5,688 bases of DNA from an uncultured Pseudomonadota bacterium (GTDB taxonomy: Bacteria; Pseudomonadota; Gammaproteobacteria; Burkholderiales; Thiobacillaceae): positions 1 to 5,688 of the forward strand of contig CAIXFP010000180.1 of assembly GCA_903918705.1 (NCBI GenBank). The letters run 5' to 3'. A model generated the notes under the pieces. The model made no database searches and was not told the origin of the DNA. It worked only from the letters and a program-made list of their open reading frames with translations. This document shows positions 1-5,688 of this stretch, one piece after another. Made by a program: the position numbers and the translations under genes. Each line of letters opens with the position of its first letter. Position 1 is the first letter of the stretch.

Positions 1-492
1 ATGATCAACGACGTGCGCGCCCTGGAGGCCCCCGGCGCCCTGGAAGCCGTGGCGTATTCCGATTGCGGCCTGTGCCTCATGCACATGCGGGGCGAGCCGC
101 GGGTCATGCAGAACGCGCCGCATTACGGCGACGTGGTGGCGGAAGTGATGGCCTATCTGAAGGCGCGCGTTGCCGCCGCCCTGGACGCCGGTATCGCCCT
201 TGATCGCATCCTGATCGACCCCGGCTTCGGTTTCGGCAAGACCCTGGAACACAACCTCGCCCTGTTCAAGGCTCTCTCTCGCTTCGCCGAAATCGCCCCG
301 GTGCTGGTGGGTGTGTCGCGCAAATCCCTGCTCGGGCTCCTCACCGGCCGACCGGTGGAGCAGCGCCTGGCCGCCAGTCTTGCCGCCGCCCTGTTGGCGG
401 TGGGGAACAGGGCGGCGATACTGCGCGTCCACGATGTGGGGGAGACCGTGGATGCCCTCAAAATCATGCAAGCCTTAGGAGACCAACAATGA
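1..492 (+). CDS. folP: Dihydropteroate synthase, C-terminal part (5' end cut by window)
   Basis: Dihydropteroate synthase condenses p-aminobenzoate with hydroxymethyl-dihydropterin pyrophosphate to give 7,8-dihydropteroate in cytoplasmic folate synthesis; it is the target of sulfonamides. The visible 163 residues carry the family signatures in order: INDV at 2-5, the CLMHMRGEP strand-loop at 25-33, DPGFGFGK (pterin-binding region) at 73-80, SRKS at 106-109 and RVHDV at 142-146. These match the second half of the TIM-barrel enzyme. Known FolP proteins are about 270-285 residues, and INDV normally lies near residue 115, so roughly 110-115 residues precede the window. The ATG at position 1 is therefore an internal methionine, not the start. 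The stop codon overlaps the glmM start (ATGA), so the two are probably translationally coupled. No key visible motif is missing. The resistance-associated N-terminal loops lie outside the window. Confidence 0.96.
   Translation: MINDVRALEAPGALEAVAYSDCGLCLMHMRGEPRVMQNAPHYGDVVAEVMAYLKARVAAALDAGIALDRILIDPGFGFGKTLEHNLALFKALSRFAEIAPVLVGVSRKSLLGLLTGRPVEQRLAASLAAALLAVGNRAAILRVHDVGETVDALKIMQALGDQQ
477..481 (+). promoter_or_regulatory. Shine-Dalgarno for glmM
   Basis: AGGAG lies inside the last codons of folP and ends 7 nt before the ATG at 489. It supports that start codon and shows that glmM has its own ribosome site despite the 4-base ATGA overlap with folP. Confidence 0.75.
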
Positions 493-1850
493 GCAGGAAA
501 TACTTCGGCACCGACGGTGTCCGCGGCAAGGTGGGCGAGGAGCCCATCACCCCCGACTTCGCCATGCGTCTGGGTTATGCCGCCGGCCGCGTGCTGGCTG
601 CGGCGGAGAGCGATTCCATGCACGGCGAACGGCCCGGCGTGCTGATCGGCAAGGACACCCGCATCTCCGGCTACATGCTGGAATCCGCCCTTCAGGCAGG
701 GCTTACCGCCGCGGGTGTGGACGTGCGCCTGACCGGGCCCATGCCCACCCCGGGCATCGCCTACCTCACCCGGGCGCTACGTTTGCAGGCCGGCGTGGTA
801 ATTTCCGCCTCCCACAACCCCTACGAGGACAATGGCATCAAGTTCTTCTCGGCGCGCGGCGCCAAGTTGCCGGACGCGGTGGAACTTGCCATCGAGGCGG
901 CCCTGGACGAACCCCTGAAGACCGCGTCGTCCCGGCAACTGGGCAAGGTCAAGCGGGTGGACGACGCCGCCGGCCGCTACATCGAATTCTGCAAGAGCAC
1001 CTTCCCCACCGATCTGGACCTGCGCGGCATGCGCATCGTGGTGGACTGCGCCAACGGCGCTGGCTATCACATCGCCCCCCACGTATTCCACGAACTGGGC
1101 GCCGACGTCATTCCCATTGCCAACGAACCCAACGGCATGAACATCAACAAGGAATGCGGCGCCACCCACACCGACTGCCTGGCACGCGCCGTGCGCCTGC
1201 ATCGCGCAGACGTGGGCGTCGCCCTGGACGGCGACGGCGACCGCCTGATGATGAGCGATGCCGTCGGCCACATCATGGATGGCGACAAACTGATCTACGC
1301 CATCGCCCGTTACCGCAAGGAAAGTGGCCAACTCCACGGCGGTGTGGTGGGAACCCTGATGACCAACCTGGGCACCGAACTGGCCTTGAAGGCCCTGGGC
1401 TGCGACTTCGTGCGCGCCAACGTGGGCGACCGTTATGTGCTGGAACAGATGCAGCAGCGTGACTGGCTGCTGGGCGGCGAGGCCTCCGGCCACATTCTGT
1501 GCCTGGACAAGCACACCACCGGCGATGGCATCGTATCCGCCCTGCAGGTGCTGGCTGCCTTGCGCGGTTCTGGCCGTTCCCTGACCGAGTACACCCGCGA
1601 CTGCCCTACCTTTCCGCAAATCCTGCTCAACGTGCGGGTTGCCCGCGGCTTCAAGACCGACGGCCATGCCGGCGTGGCGGAAGCCGTGGCGGCGGTAGAA
1701 GAGGAACTGGGCGACACGGGCCGTGTCGTCCTGCGCGCTTCCGGCACCGAACCCCTGATCCGGGTCATGGTGGAAGGCCGCGACGAAGCCCAGGTGAAAC
1801 GCACCGCCGGCCACATCGCCGAAGCGGTGAAGGCGGCGGCGGGTGTGTAA
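489..1850 (+). CDS. glmM: Phosphoglucosamine mutase GlmM
   Basis: GlmM interconverts glucosamine-6-phosphate and glucosamine-1-phosphate, the step before UDP-GlcNAc formation by GlmU, and so feeds peptidoglycan and lipopolysaccharide synthesis in the cytoplasm. The 453-residue protein is full length for the family (about 445-455). It opens with KYFGTDGVRG (4-13). The phosphoserine loop ISASHNP is at 105-111, with Ser108 as the expected catalytic phosphoserine. The Mg-binding loop DGDGDR is at 247-252, the sugar-binding GGEASGH at 329-335, and the phosphate-binding RASGTEPLIRVMVEG loop at 416-430. All four active-site loops of the alpha-D-phosphohexomutase fold are intact. The start is fixed by the conserved N-terminus and by AGGAG 7 nt upstream. 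It overlaps folP by 4 nt; folP-glmM pairing is common in proteobacteria. GlmM enzymes are activated by autophosphorylation or phosphorylation of the active-site serine, which is family knowledge and not visible here. Confidence 0.98.
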   Translation: MSRKYFGTDGVRGKVGEEPITPDFAMRLGYAAGRVLAAAESDSMHGERPGVLIGKDTRISGYMLESALQAGLTAAGVDVRLTGPMPTPGIAYLTRALRLQAGVVISASHNPYEDNGIKFFSARGAKLPDAVELAIEAALDEPLKTASSRQLGKVKRVDDAAGRYIEFCKSTFPTDLDLRGMRIVVDCANGAGYHIAPHVFHELGADVIPIANEPNGMNINKECGATHTDCLARAVRLHRADVGVALDGDGDRLMMSDAVGHIMDGDKLIYAIARYRKESGQLHGGVVGTLMTNLGTELALKALGCDFVRANVGDRYVLEQMQQRDWLLGGEASGHILCLDKHTTGDGIVSALQVLAALRGSGRSLTEYTRDCPTFPQILLNVRVARGFKTDGHAGVAEAVAAVEEELGDTGRVVLRASGTEPLIRVMVEGRDEAQVKRTAGHIAEAVKAAAGV

Positions 1851-1898
1851 GCCAGCCGGCCCCGCACTGGCGCCGCTCCGGCATGATGGGCACCAAGG

Positions 1899-1923
1899 AA
1901 AAACCCCGCATTTACGCGGGGTT
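1899..1923 (-). terminator. Intrinsic terminator of the rpmH-rnpA-yidC-mnmE operon
   Basis: An 8-bp perfect stem (1902-1909 with 1916-1923, core CCCCGC/GCGGGG) closes a 6-nt loop. Read on the minus strand, the stem is followed by a run of five T (two of them in the stem), about 43 nt past the mnmE stop. On the plus strand the stem lies about 50 nt past the glmM stop but is followed by only two T and then a purine-rich stretch. It should therefore act mainly on the minus-strand operon, with weaker action, if any, on folP-glmM. Confidence 0.8.
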
Positions 1924-1966
1924 GAAGGGGTCTTGTGGAACTGTTCGGAAGGCTTCGGAAGTGTTC

Positions 1967-3298
1967 TTACTTTCCAATACAAAACTGGCTGAAGATCACG
2001 CCAATCAGATCATCGGCGCGGAATTCACCGGTAATTTCTGAAAGAGCTTCCTGAGCCAGGCGCAATTCTTCCGCCAGAAATTCCAGTTGTGCACTGGTCG
2101 CGGCGGCGTCTCGCAGGTGTCCGCGGGCACGGCGTAGCGCCGCGACATGGCGAGCACGGGCTATGAACGCGCTCTCCGCACCGGTCTGCCAGCCAGCCAA
2201 TTGCAGGAGGCGCACTTCCAGTAAATCTATGCCCTCACCGGTTTCCGCCGAAATCCAGAGTTCCATTCCACTCGGCGAAACCTGTGGAGCCTGGCCGGAA
2301 AGGTCGATCTTGTTGTGGACGGTAAGGACGGGGATTTCGCCCAATCGCCGCAGCATGGCTGTTTCCTCTACGCCGACGCCGTGCTGGGTGTCGATCAGTA
2401 ATACGGCGACGTCAGCCTTCGCCACCGCGGACCAGGTTCGCGCGATGCCCAACTTCTCCACCGGATCCTCGGTTTCCCGCAGCCCGGCGGTATCGATGAT
2501 GTGCAAGGGCACTCCGTGGATCTGGACGGCTTCGCGCACAGTGTCACGGGTAGTACCGGCTATGGCGGTGACTATGGCGGCATCGTAACCGGCCAGTCGA
2601 TTGAGCAGGCTGGATTTGCCGACGTTGGGCTGCCCTATCAGCACCACATTCATGCCTTCCCGCAGCAGCGCTCCCTGGCGTGCCTGGGCCAGCACTGCAT
2701 CAAGCTGGGTGGTAATGCCGGCTAGCTTGCCCCAGGCATCGGCCTGTTTGAGGAAATCGACATCCTCCTCAGGGAAGTCCAGGCTGGCTTCCACCAGCAT
2801 GCGCAGGTTGATCAGCGCGTCCTTGACCACATAGATCCGGCGCGAGAACTCGCCGTCCAGAGAACGCAGGGCGCAACGCGCGGCCTCGCGGCTCCCGGCG
2901 TCGATGAGGTCGGCAACCGCTTCCGCCTGGACCAGATCGAGCTTGCCGTTGAGGAAGGCACGGCGGCTGAATTCACCCGGTTCGGCCAGGCGCGCGCCCA
3001 GTTCCAGGCAGCGCTCGAGCACCCCTTGCAGCACCTGGGGACCACCATGGCCCTGGAGTTCCAGCACCGCCTCGCCGGTGTAGGAATGGGGTGCCGGGAA
3101 ATAAAGCGCAATTCCTTCATCCAGGGTCGCGCCCGTGGCATCTAAAAATCGCGTATGGGTGGCGTGCCGAGGCTCCAGATGGCGGCCGGTTAGGGGCAGG
3201 ATGAAACCTTCAAGCGTCCCGCCGGAGAGTCGCACCACTCCAATTCCACCGCGCCCCGGGGCGGTGGCTATGGCGGCTATGGGGTCTGCCGCAGGCAT
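1967..3298 (-). CDS. mnmE: tRNA uridine-5-carboxymethylaminomethyl synthesis GTPase MnmE
   Basis: MnmE (TrmE) is a dimeric cytoplasmic GTPase that, with MnmG, adds the (carboxymethyl)aminomethyl group to U34 of certain tRNAs, using a methylene-tetrahydrofolate-derived carbon. The protein is 443 residues (E. coli 454). The N-terminal tetrahydrofolate-binding domain begins with DPIAAIATAPGRGGIGVVRLSG (5-26). A helical domain is split around the G domain. G-domain motifs are G1 GQPNVGKS at 222-229, the AGTTRDT region at 247-253, G3 DTAG at 269-272, G4 NKID at 329-332 and SAETGEG at 350-356. The C-terminus is the diagnostic FCIGK with Cys440. I chose the ATG at 3298 because it gives the family N-terminus and falls 8 nt after yidC. 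An in-frame ATG at 3367 would add 23 unrelated residues overlapping yidC. The ribosome site is weak (GCGGGG directly before ATG), so coupling to yidC translation is likely. mnmG is not in the window. Confidence 0.97.
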   Translation of the reverse strand: MPAADPIAAIATAPGRGGIGVVRLSGGTLEGFILPLTGRHLEPRHATHTRFLDATGATLDEGIALYFPAPHSYTGEAVLELQGHGGPQVLQGVLERCLELGARLAEPGEFSRRAFLNGKLDLVQAEAVADLIDAGSREAARCALRSLDGEFSRRIYVVKDALINLRMLVEASLDFPEEDVDFLKQADAWGKLAGITTQLDAVLAQARQGALLREGMNVVLIGQPNVGKSSLLNRLAGYDAAIVTAIAGTTRDTVREAVQIHGVPLHIIDTAGLRETEDPVEKLGIARTWSAVAKADVAVLLIDTQHGVGVEETAMLRRLGEIPVLTVHNKIDLSGQAPQVSPSGMELWISAETGEGIDLLEVRLLQLAGWQTGAESAFIARARHVAALRRARGHLRDAAATSAQLEFLAEELRLAQEALSEITGEFRADDLIGVIFSQFCIGK

Positions 3299-3306
3299 CC
3301 CCGCGA

Positions 3307-4974
3307 TCAGTGCTTGCTGTCGTTGGCGGCGCCACTGCCGGAGGCCACCACCTGGTTGATGCGCCATTGTTGCAGGATGGACAGCACGTTGTTGACCAGC
3401 CAGTAGAGCACCAGGCCGGCCGGGAAGAACAGGAACATGACCGAAAAGGCGATCGGCATGATCATCATGACCTTGGCCTGGACCGGGTCGGTCGGCTTGG
3501 GTGACATCTTCATCTGGATAAAGGAACTGATGGCCATGATCACCGGCAGCACATAGAACGGGTCCGGTTTGGACAAATCATGAATCCACAGGGCAAACGG
3601 CGCCTGGCGCAATTCCACGGTGCCCAGCAACACCCAGTAAAGGGAGATGAATACCGGGATCTGGATCACGATGGGCAGGCAGCCACCCAGGGGGTTGATC
3701 TTCTCTTCAGAGTAAACCTTCATCATGGCCTCATGCAGCTTCTGGCGGTCATCGCCATAACGCTCCTTGAGATGTTCGAGGCGAGGTGCGAGTTTGCGCA
3801 TCTTGGCCATGGACTTGTAGCTGGCGGCGGATAAGGGATAGAAGGCCAGCTTGATCAGCACGGTGAGCAGGATGATGGCGGTGCCCCAATTCGTCACCAG
3901 ACCATGCAGCCAGTTCAACAATGCGAAGATGGGGTAGGCAATCGGCTTGAGCCAGCCGTAGTCGACCACCAGTTTCAGGCCAGGGGCGAGTTGTTCGATT
4001 TTTTCCACATCCTGCGGGCCGGCATAGAGTCGCATGGTGGTGGTTTTTTCCTCTCCCGGAACCAGTTTCACATCGGGCATGATCACACCGGCGGAATACT
4101 CGCCATTGCCGAGGGCTCGCGTGTAGAACTCGCGTGCCGAAGCATCGTTGGGGTCGAGTGTCAGCCAGGCGGAGAAGAAATGGTGCTGCACCATGCCAAT
4201 CCAGCCGTCCTTGGCCTGTTTGACATGATCCTGCTTGCCCTTCTCGATGTCGGTGAATTTCACCTTCTGGTACTTGTTGGCGTCGGTGTAGATGGCCGGG
4301 CCGGTAAAGGTGTTGACCATCTTGGATTCACCTTCCGGAGGCAGCCCGTTACGCAGGTACTGGTAGTATGGGTAGGCATCCAGCGGGGTATGGCCCAAGT
4401 TCTTGATCCGTATTTCCACGTCCACCACATAGCTGCCACGGGTGAATAGGTAAGTCTTGACCACTTCAGCATTCACGCTCGTCGCCTTCATGCTCACCCT
4501 GATCTGATTCTGGCCTTCTTTCAAACGGTAGTCGCCGGGGTCCAGGGTGAACACAGTCTTGTGGTTGGGCATGTCCGTGCCGAGAAGACCGCTCTGGGCG
4601 AAATAATTGTGCCCGGCTTCCTCTTCAAACAACCGGAACGGCAGGTTTGCGTTCTCGTTTTCGCGATATTTGGAGAATTCCATCTCACGAATATCGCCAC
4701 CGTTGGCGTCAATCACGGCAGTCAGTACATCGGTTTCAACCTTGACACGGGCGCCCTTGACAACCTGGTTAGTGCTGACCGGTGCCACCGGACCTTTGAG
4801 TTCCTGTCCGGGAGTCGGCGGTAACGTGGCGTCCGGCGCGACCGCCCGGCCGCTCGTCGCCGCGGATGAGGCCACGGTCACTTCTTTTGGATGCGTGTGC
4901 TCCTGCCAGGCATTCCAGAGCATGAGGAGGGAAAAAGAGAAAACTACGAAGGCGATAAGTCGCTGGGAATCCAT
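3307..4974 (-). CDS. yidC: Membrane protein insertase YidC
   Basis: YidC inserts and folds inner-membrane proteins, alone or with SecYEG. The 555-residue product fits the Gram-negative form (E. coli 548). It begins MDSQRLIAF, with a first transmembrane segment at about 5-20, followed by a large periplasmic P1 domain (about 22-340). A hydrophobic region at about 345-375 then leads into the conserved core: IKLAFYPLSAASYKSMAKMRKL (374-395), GGCLPIVIQIPVFISLYWVL (430-449), a segment near 472-486 and a final hydrophobic pair near 503-535. Lys375 sits where E. coli YidC has the hydrophilic-groove Arg366, a conservative change. The tail is short and mildly basic. The start at 4974 is set by the MDSQR N-terminus; an in-frame ATG at 5076 would overlap rnpA by 92 bp. 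No clear Shine-Dalgarno precedes 4974, and the rnpA stop is only 10 nt upstream, which suggests coupled translation. yidD is not found upstream. Confidence 0.98.
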   Translation of the reverse strand: MDSQRLIAFVVFSFSLLMLWNAWQEHTHPKEVTVASSAATSGRAVAPDATLPPTPGQELKGPVAPVSTNQVVKGARVKVETDVLTAVIDANGGDIREMEFSKYRENENANLPFRLFEEEAGHNYFAQSGLLGTDMPNHKTVFTLDPGDYRLKEGQNQIRVSMKATSVNAEVVKTYLFTRGSYVVDVEIRIKNLGHTPLDAYPYYQYLRNGLPPEGESKMVNTFTGPAIYTDANKYQKVKFTDIEKGKQDHVKQAKDGWIGMVQHHFFSAWLTLDPNDASAREFYTRALGNGEYSAGVIMPDVKLVPGEEKTTTMRLYAGPQDVEKIEQLAPGLKLVVDYGWLKPIAYPIFALLNWLHGLVTNWGTAIILLTVLIKLAFYPLSAASYKSMAKMRKLAPRLEHLKERYGDDRQKLHEAMMKVYSEEKINPLGGCLPIVIQIPVFISLYWVLLGTVELRQAPFALWIHDLSKPDPFYVLPVIMAISSFIQMKMSPKPTDPVQAKVMMIMPIAFSVMFLFFPAGLVLYWLVNNVLSILQQWRINQVVASGSGAANDSKH

Positions 4975-4984
4975 GGGAGCAAGG

Positions 4985-5368
4985 TCAGGTAAGAGTAGAA
5001 GTGCGGGACAGTACACAAGTCCTGCATGCGGCAAGGCCCGCGTAGAAATCCGATTTGAGCATCGGCTCATTGCCACGCGATTTCAAGCGGGCAATGACAT
5101 CCAGACCGGCAATATCACCCTGGCCCAGGCGAAACCACTCACGCAGCAGCCGCTTGACGCGATTGCGGCCAACCGCGGTACGAATCACTTTCTTGGGAAC
5201 GATCATTCCCAGACGTGCGTAAACCAGCCCCTTGGGACCGGCCTGCACGTCGAGCAAGCTTCCGCGATAAGCACAGCGGAAACGAAAAACGGATGAAAAA
5301 TCATCCGTTTCTCGCATTTTCTGGAACCACCCGAAGCCATGGGCAGGGGACGCTGACGATTTCGACAA
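4985..5368 (-). CDS. rnpA: Ribonuclease P protein component
   Basis: RnpA is the small basic protein that binds the RnpB ribozyme and helps it cleave the 5' leader of pre-tRNAs. The core is clear: DDFSSVF near the N-terminus, ARLGMIVPKKV, and the RNR signature GRNRVKRLLREWFR. The start is uncertain. The first in-frame ATG (5317) gives 110 residues. However, the residues before it, FGWFQKMRETDDF, align without gaps to the E. coli N-terminus FPRELRLLTPSQF, including both phenylalanines 12 residues apart, so translation should begin further upstream. The only usual start codon just upstream in frame is TTG at 5368, giving 127 residues (E. coli 119). No good Shine-Dalgarno is seen for either start. 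On the longer protein the RNR signature is at 68-70. The C-terminus (CRTCVLSRTSTLT) is not one I recognise. The gene follows rpmH by 41 nt and precedes yidC by 10 nt. Identity is secure; the exact start is not. Confidence 0.93.
   Translation of the reverse strand: MSKSSASPAHGFGWFQKMRETDDFSSVFRFRCAYRGSLLDVQAGPKGLVYARLGMIVPKKVIRTAVGRNRVKRLLREWFRLGQGDIAGLDVIARLKSRGNEPMLKSDFYAGLAACRTCVLSRTSTLT
5284..5313 (-). promoter_or_regulatory. Terminator-like hairpin within the 5' part of rnpA
   Basis: On the minus strand a 10-bp perfect stem (AAACGGATGA / TCATCCGTTT) closes a TTTT loop. Three further positions (one G-U, one A-U, one G-C) extend it to 13 bp. After the 10-bp core come TTC and then GTTT, so the 3' side is T-rich like an intrinsic terminator. 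It starts one base after the in-frame ATG at 5317. It may attenuate transcription from rpmH into rnpA, or be a by-product of the encoded TDDFSSVF residues. The structure is seen; the function is inferred. Confidence 0.4.
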
Positions 5369-5375
5369 GTCCAGC

Positions 5376-5396
5376 GCAGCCGGCTGGGCCGGTTGC
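5376..5396 (-). repeat. Inverted repeat (hairpin) in the rpmH-rnpA gap
   Basis: The arms CCGGC and GCCGG flank a 3-nt loop. After one mismatch, GCA and TGC extend the stem to nine positions. It lies 7 nt upstream of the proposed TTG start of rnpA and 13 nt after the rpmH stop. There is no T-run, so it is not an intrinsic terminator. It could be an mRNA-processing or stability element that separates highly expressed rpmH from rnpA; that role is inference. Confidence 0.45.
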
Positions 5397-5409
5397 CCCG
5401 TCGCCGTAG

Positions 5410-5544
5410 TCAAACTGCCAGACGCTTGCGGCCCTTGGCGCGGCGAGCATTGATGACGGCGCGCCCGCCCACGGTCTTCATGCGCGCGCGAAAGCCGTGG
5501 GTGCGCTTGCGGCGGACAACGGAAGGTTGATAGGTGCGTTTCAT
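5410..5544 (-). CDS. rpmH: 50S ribosomal protein L34
   Basis: L34 is a very basic protein of the large ribosomal subunit that binds 23S rRNA. The 44-residue product, from ATG 5544 to TGA 5410, begins MKRTYQPS, continues VVRRKRTHGFRARMKT and ends GGRAVINARRAKGRKRLAV, which is the family signature along its whole length and the usual size in proteobacteria. A GAGG ribosome site at 5551-5554 lies 6 nt before the ATG. A near-consensus promoter stands about 30 nt further upstream, giving a short leader. It is the first gene of the rpmH-rnpA-yidC-mnmE operon and diverges from dnaA, the classic arrangement near bacterial origins. Two arginine-rich differences from common versions (FRARM and KTVGG) look like ordinary variation. 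Confidence 0.98.
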   Translation of the reverse strand: MKRTYQPSVVRRKRTHGFRARMKTVGGRAVINARRAKGRKRLAV

Positions 5545-5573
5545 GGAAAACCTCGGTCGCGAAAAAACGCCGT

Positions 5574-5602
5574 ATTAGACGTGTAAGCCCATAATTTGTC
5601 AA
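5574..5602 (-). promoter_or_regulatory. Sigma70 promoter of rpmH operon
   Basis: On the minus strand a perfect -35 TTGACA (5597-5602) is followed by a 17-bp spacer (5580-5596) and a -10 TCTAAT (5574-5579, 5 of 6 matches to TATAAT). Transcription should begin near 5567-5568, leaving a leader of about 23 nt with GAGG before the rpmH ATG. The strength fits a ribosomal protein gene. It is the only strong promoter I see for the four-gene operon. Confidence 0.85.
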
Positions 5603-5630
5603 ACTTATCCGGCGTATACCGGGGCGGTGT

Positions 5631-5636
5631 TAGAAT
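5631..5636 (+). promoter_or_regulatory. Candidate -10 element for dnaA
   Basis: TAGAAT matches 5 of 6 bases of TATAAT and would start transcription about 30 nt before the dnaA ATG. No matching -35 is seen at 16-18 bp. The nearest resemblance, TTATCC at 5605-5610, is 20 bp away. This is a tentative call. Confidence 0.35.
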
Positions 5637-5673
5637 GCTCCACCCTCAATACCACGCCCTAACCACCCGCCAA

Positions 5674-5688
5674 ATGGACGAATTCTGG
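5674..5688 (+). CDS. dnaA: Chromosomal replication initiator DnaA, first five codons (cut by window end)
   Basis: Only ATG plus four codons (MDEFW) are present before the window ends. The call rests on two things: the position, divergent from rpmH with a 129-bp gap, which is the conserved dnaA/rpmH arrangement; and the residues, since betaproteobacterial DnaA proteins commonly begin M-x-x-FW. DnaA is the AAA+ ATPase that binds DnaA boxes and opens the origin. No purine-rich ribosome site is seen just upstream (CACCCGCCAA precedes the ATG), so another start or weak initiation is possible. The rest of the gene must be read outside this window. Confidence 0.8.

Noticed and set aside
1..3. ATG at the first base as a folP start
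   Set aside because: The residue is the Met before the INDV motif deep inside dihydropteroate synthase; the true start is upstream of the window.
1944..1961. Two copies of TTCGGAAG spaced 10 bp
   Set aside because: Only two short copies are present, between the mnmE stop and the terminator, with no wider symmetry. Chance is a sufficient explanation.
777..1982. 401-residue open frame antisense to glmM
   Set aside because: It lies opposite an intact glmM, is skewed to His, Gln, Gly, Ala and Val, carries no known motif and runs through the terminator hairpin. It is a typical antisense shadow in GC-rich DNA.
3299..3367. Upstream in-frame ATG (3367) for mnmE adding 23 residues
   Set aside because: The added residues are unlike MnmE proteins and overlap the yidC 3' end. 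The ATG at 3298 gives the conserved N-terminus.
4975..5076. Upstream in-frame ATG (5076) for yidC adding 34 residues
   Set aside because: It would overlap rnpA by 92 bp and precede the conserved MDSQR start. The extension does not resemble YidD or a YidC N-terminus.
4607..5296. 229-residue plus-strand open frame across yidC and rnpA
   Set aside because: It is antisense to two well-supported genes, Ser/Thr/Ala-rich with no motif or ribosome site, and explained by codon bias.
5605..5613. Possible DnaA box TTATCCGGC
   Set aside because: Only 6 of 9 bases match TTATCCACA and there are no companion boxes nearby.

Overview
The window looks like part of a GC-rich Betaproteobacterium chromosome, near the replication-origin gene cluster. 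The evidence is the order dnaA (divergent) / rpmH-rnpA-yidC-mnmE, a 44-residue L34 protein of proteobacterial type, an RnpA carrying a TD(D/E)FSSVF-like N-terminal motif, and a folP-glmM pair. The assignment to Betaproteobacteria rests on recalled protein similarity and is moderately confident. A finer placement (Rhodocyclales- or Nitrosomonadales-like) would be a guess.

Left part (1-1850, + strand): the 3' part of folP (folate synthesis) overlaps by 4 bases the start of a complete glmM (phosphoglucosamine mutase, cell-wall and LPS precursor). The two form a translationally coupled pair. Their upstream promoter is outside the window. Junction (1851-1966): a 116-bp convergent intergenic region holding an intrinsic terminator that serves the minus-strand operon best.

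Right part (1967-5544, - strand): an operon reads right to left as rpmH (L34), rnpA (RNase P protein), yidC (inner-membrane insertase) and mnmE (tRNA wobble-uridine modification GTPase). yidC follows rnpA by 10 nt and mnmE follows yidC by 8 nt. yidD, which commonly sits between rnpA and yidC, is absent. A near-consensus sigma70 promoter drives rpmH. The extreme right edge (5674-5688) holds the first five codons of dnaA on the + strand, separated from rpmH by 129 bp.

No stretch longer than 300 bases lacks a gene. I see no tRNA or rRNA gene, CRISPR array, insertion sequence or phage gene, and no undescribed multi-gene system; this is housekeeping sequence. The points worth a second look are regulatory: a long terminator-like hairpin inside the 5' coding part of rnpA, a probable non-ATG rnpA start, a second hairpin in the rpmH-rnpA gap, the missing yidD, and the absence of a DnaA-box cluster between rpmH and dnaA.
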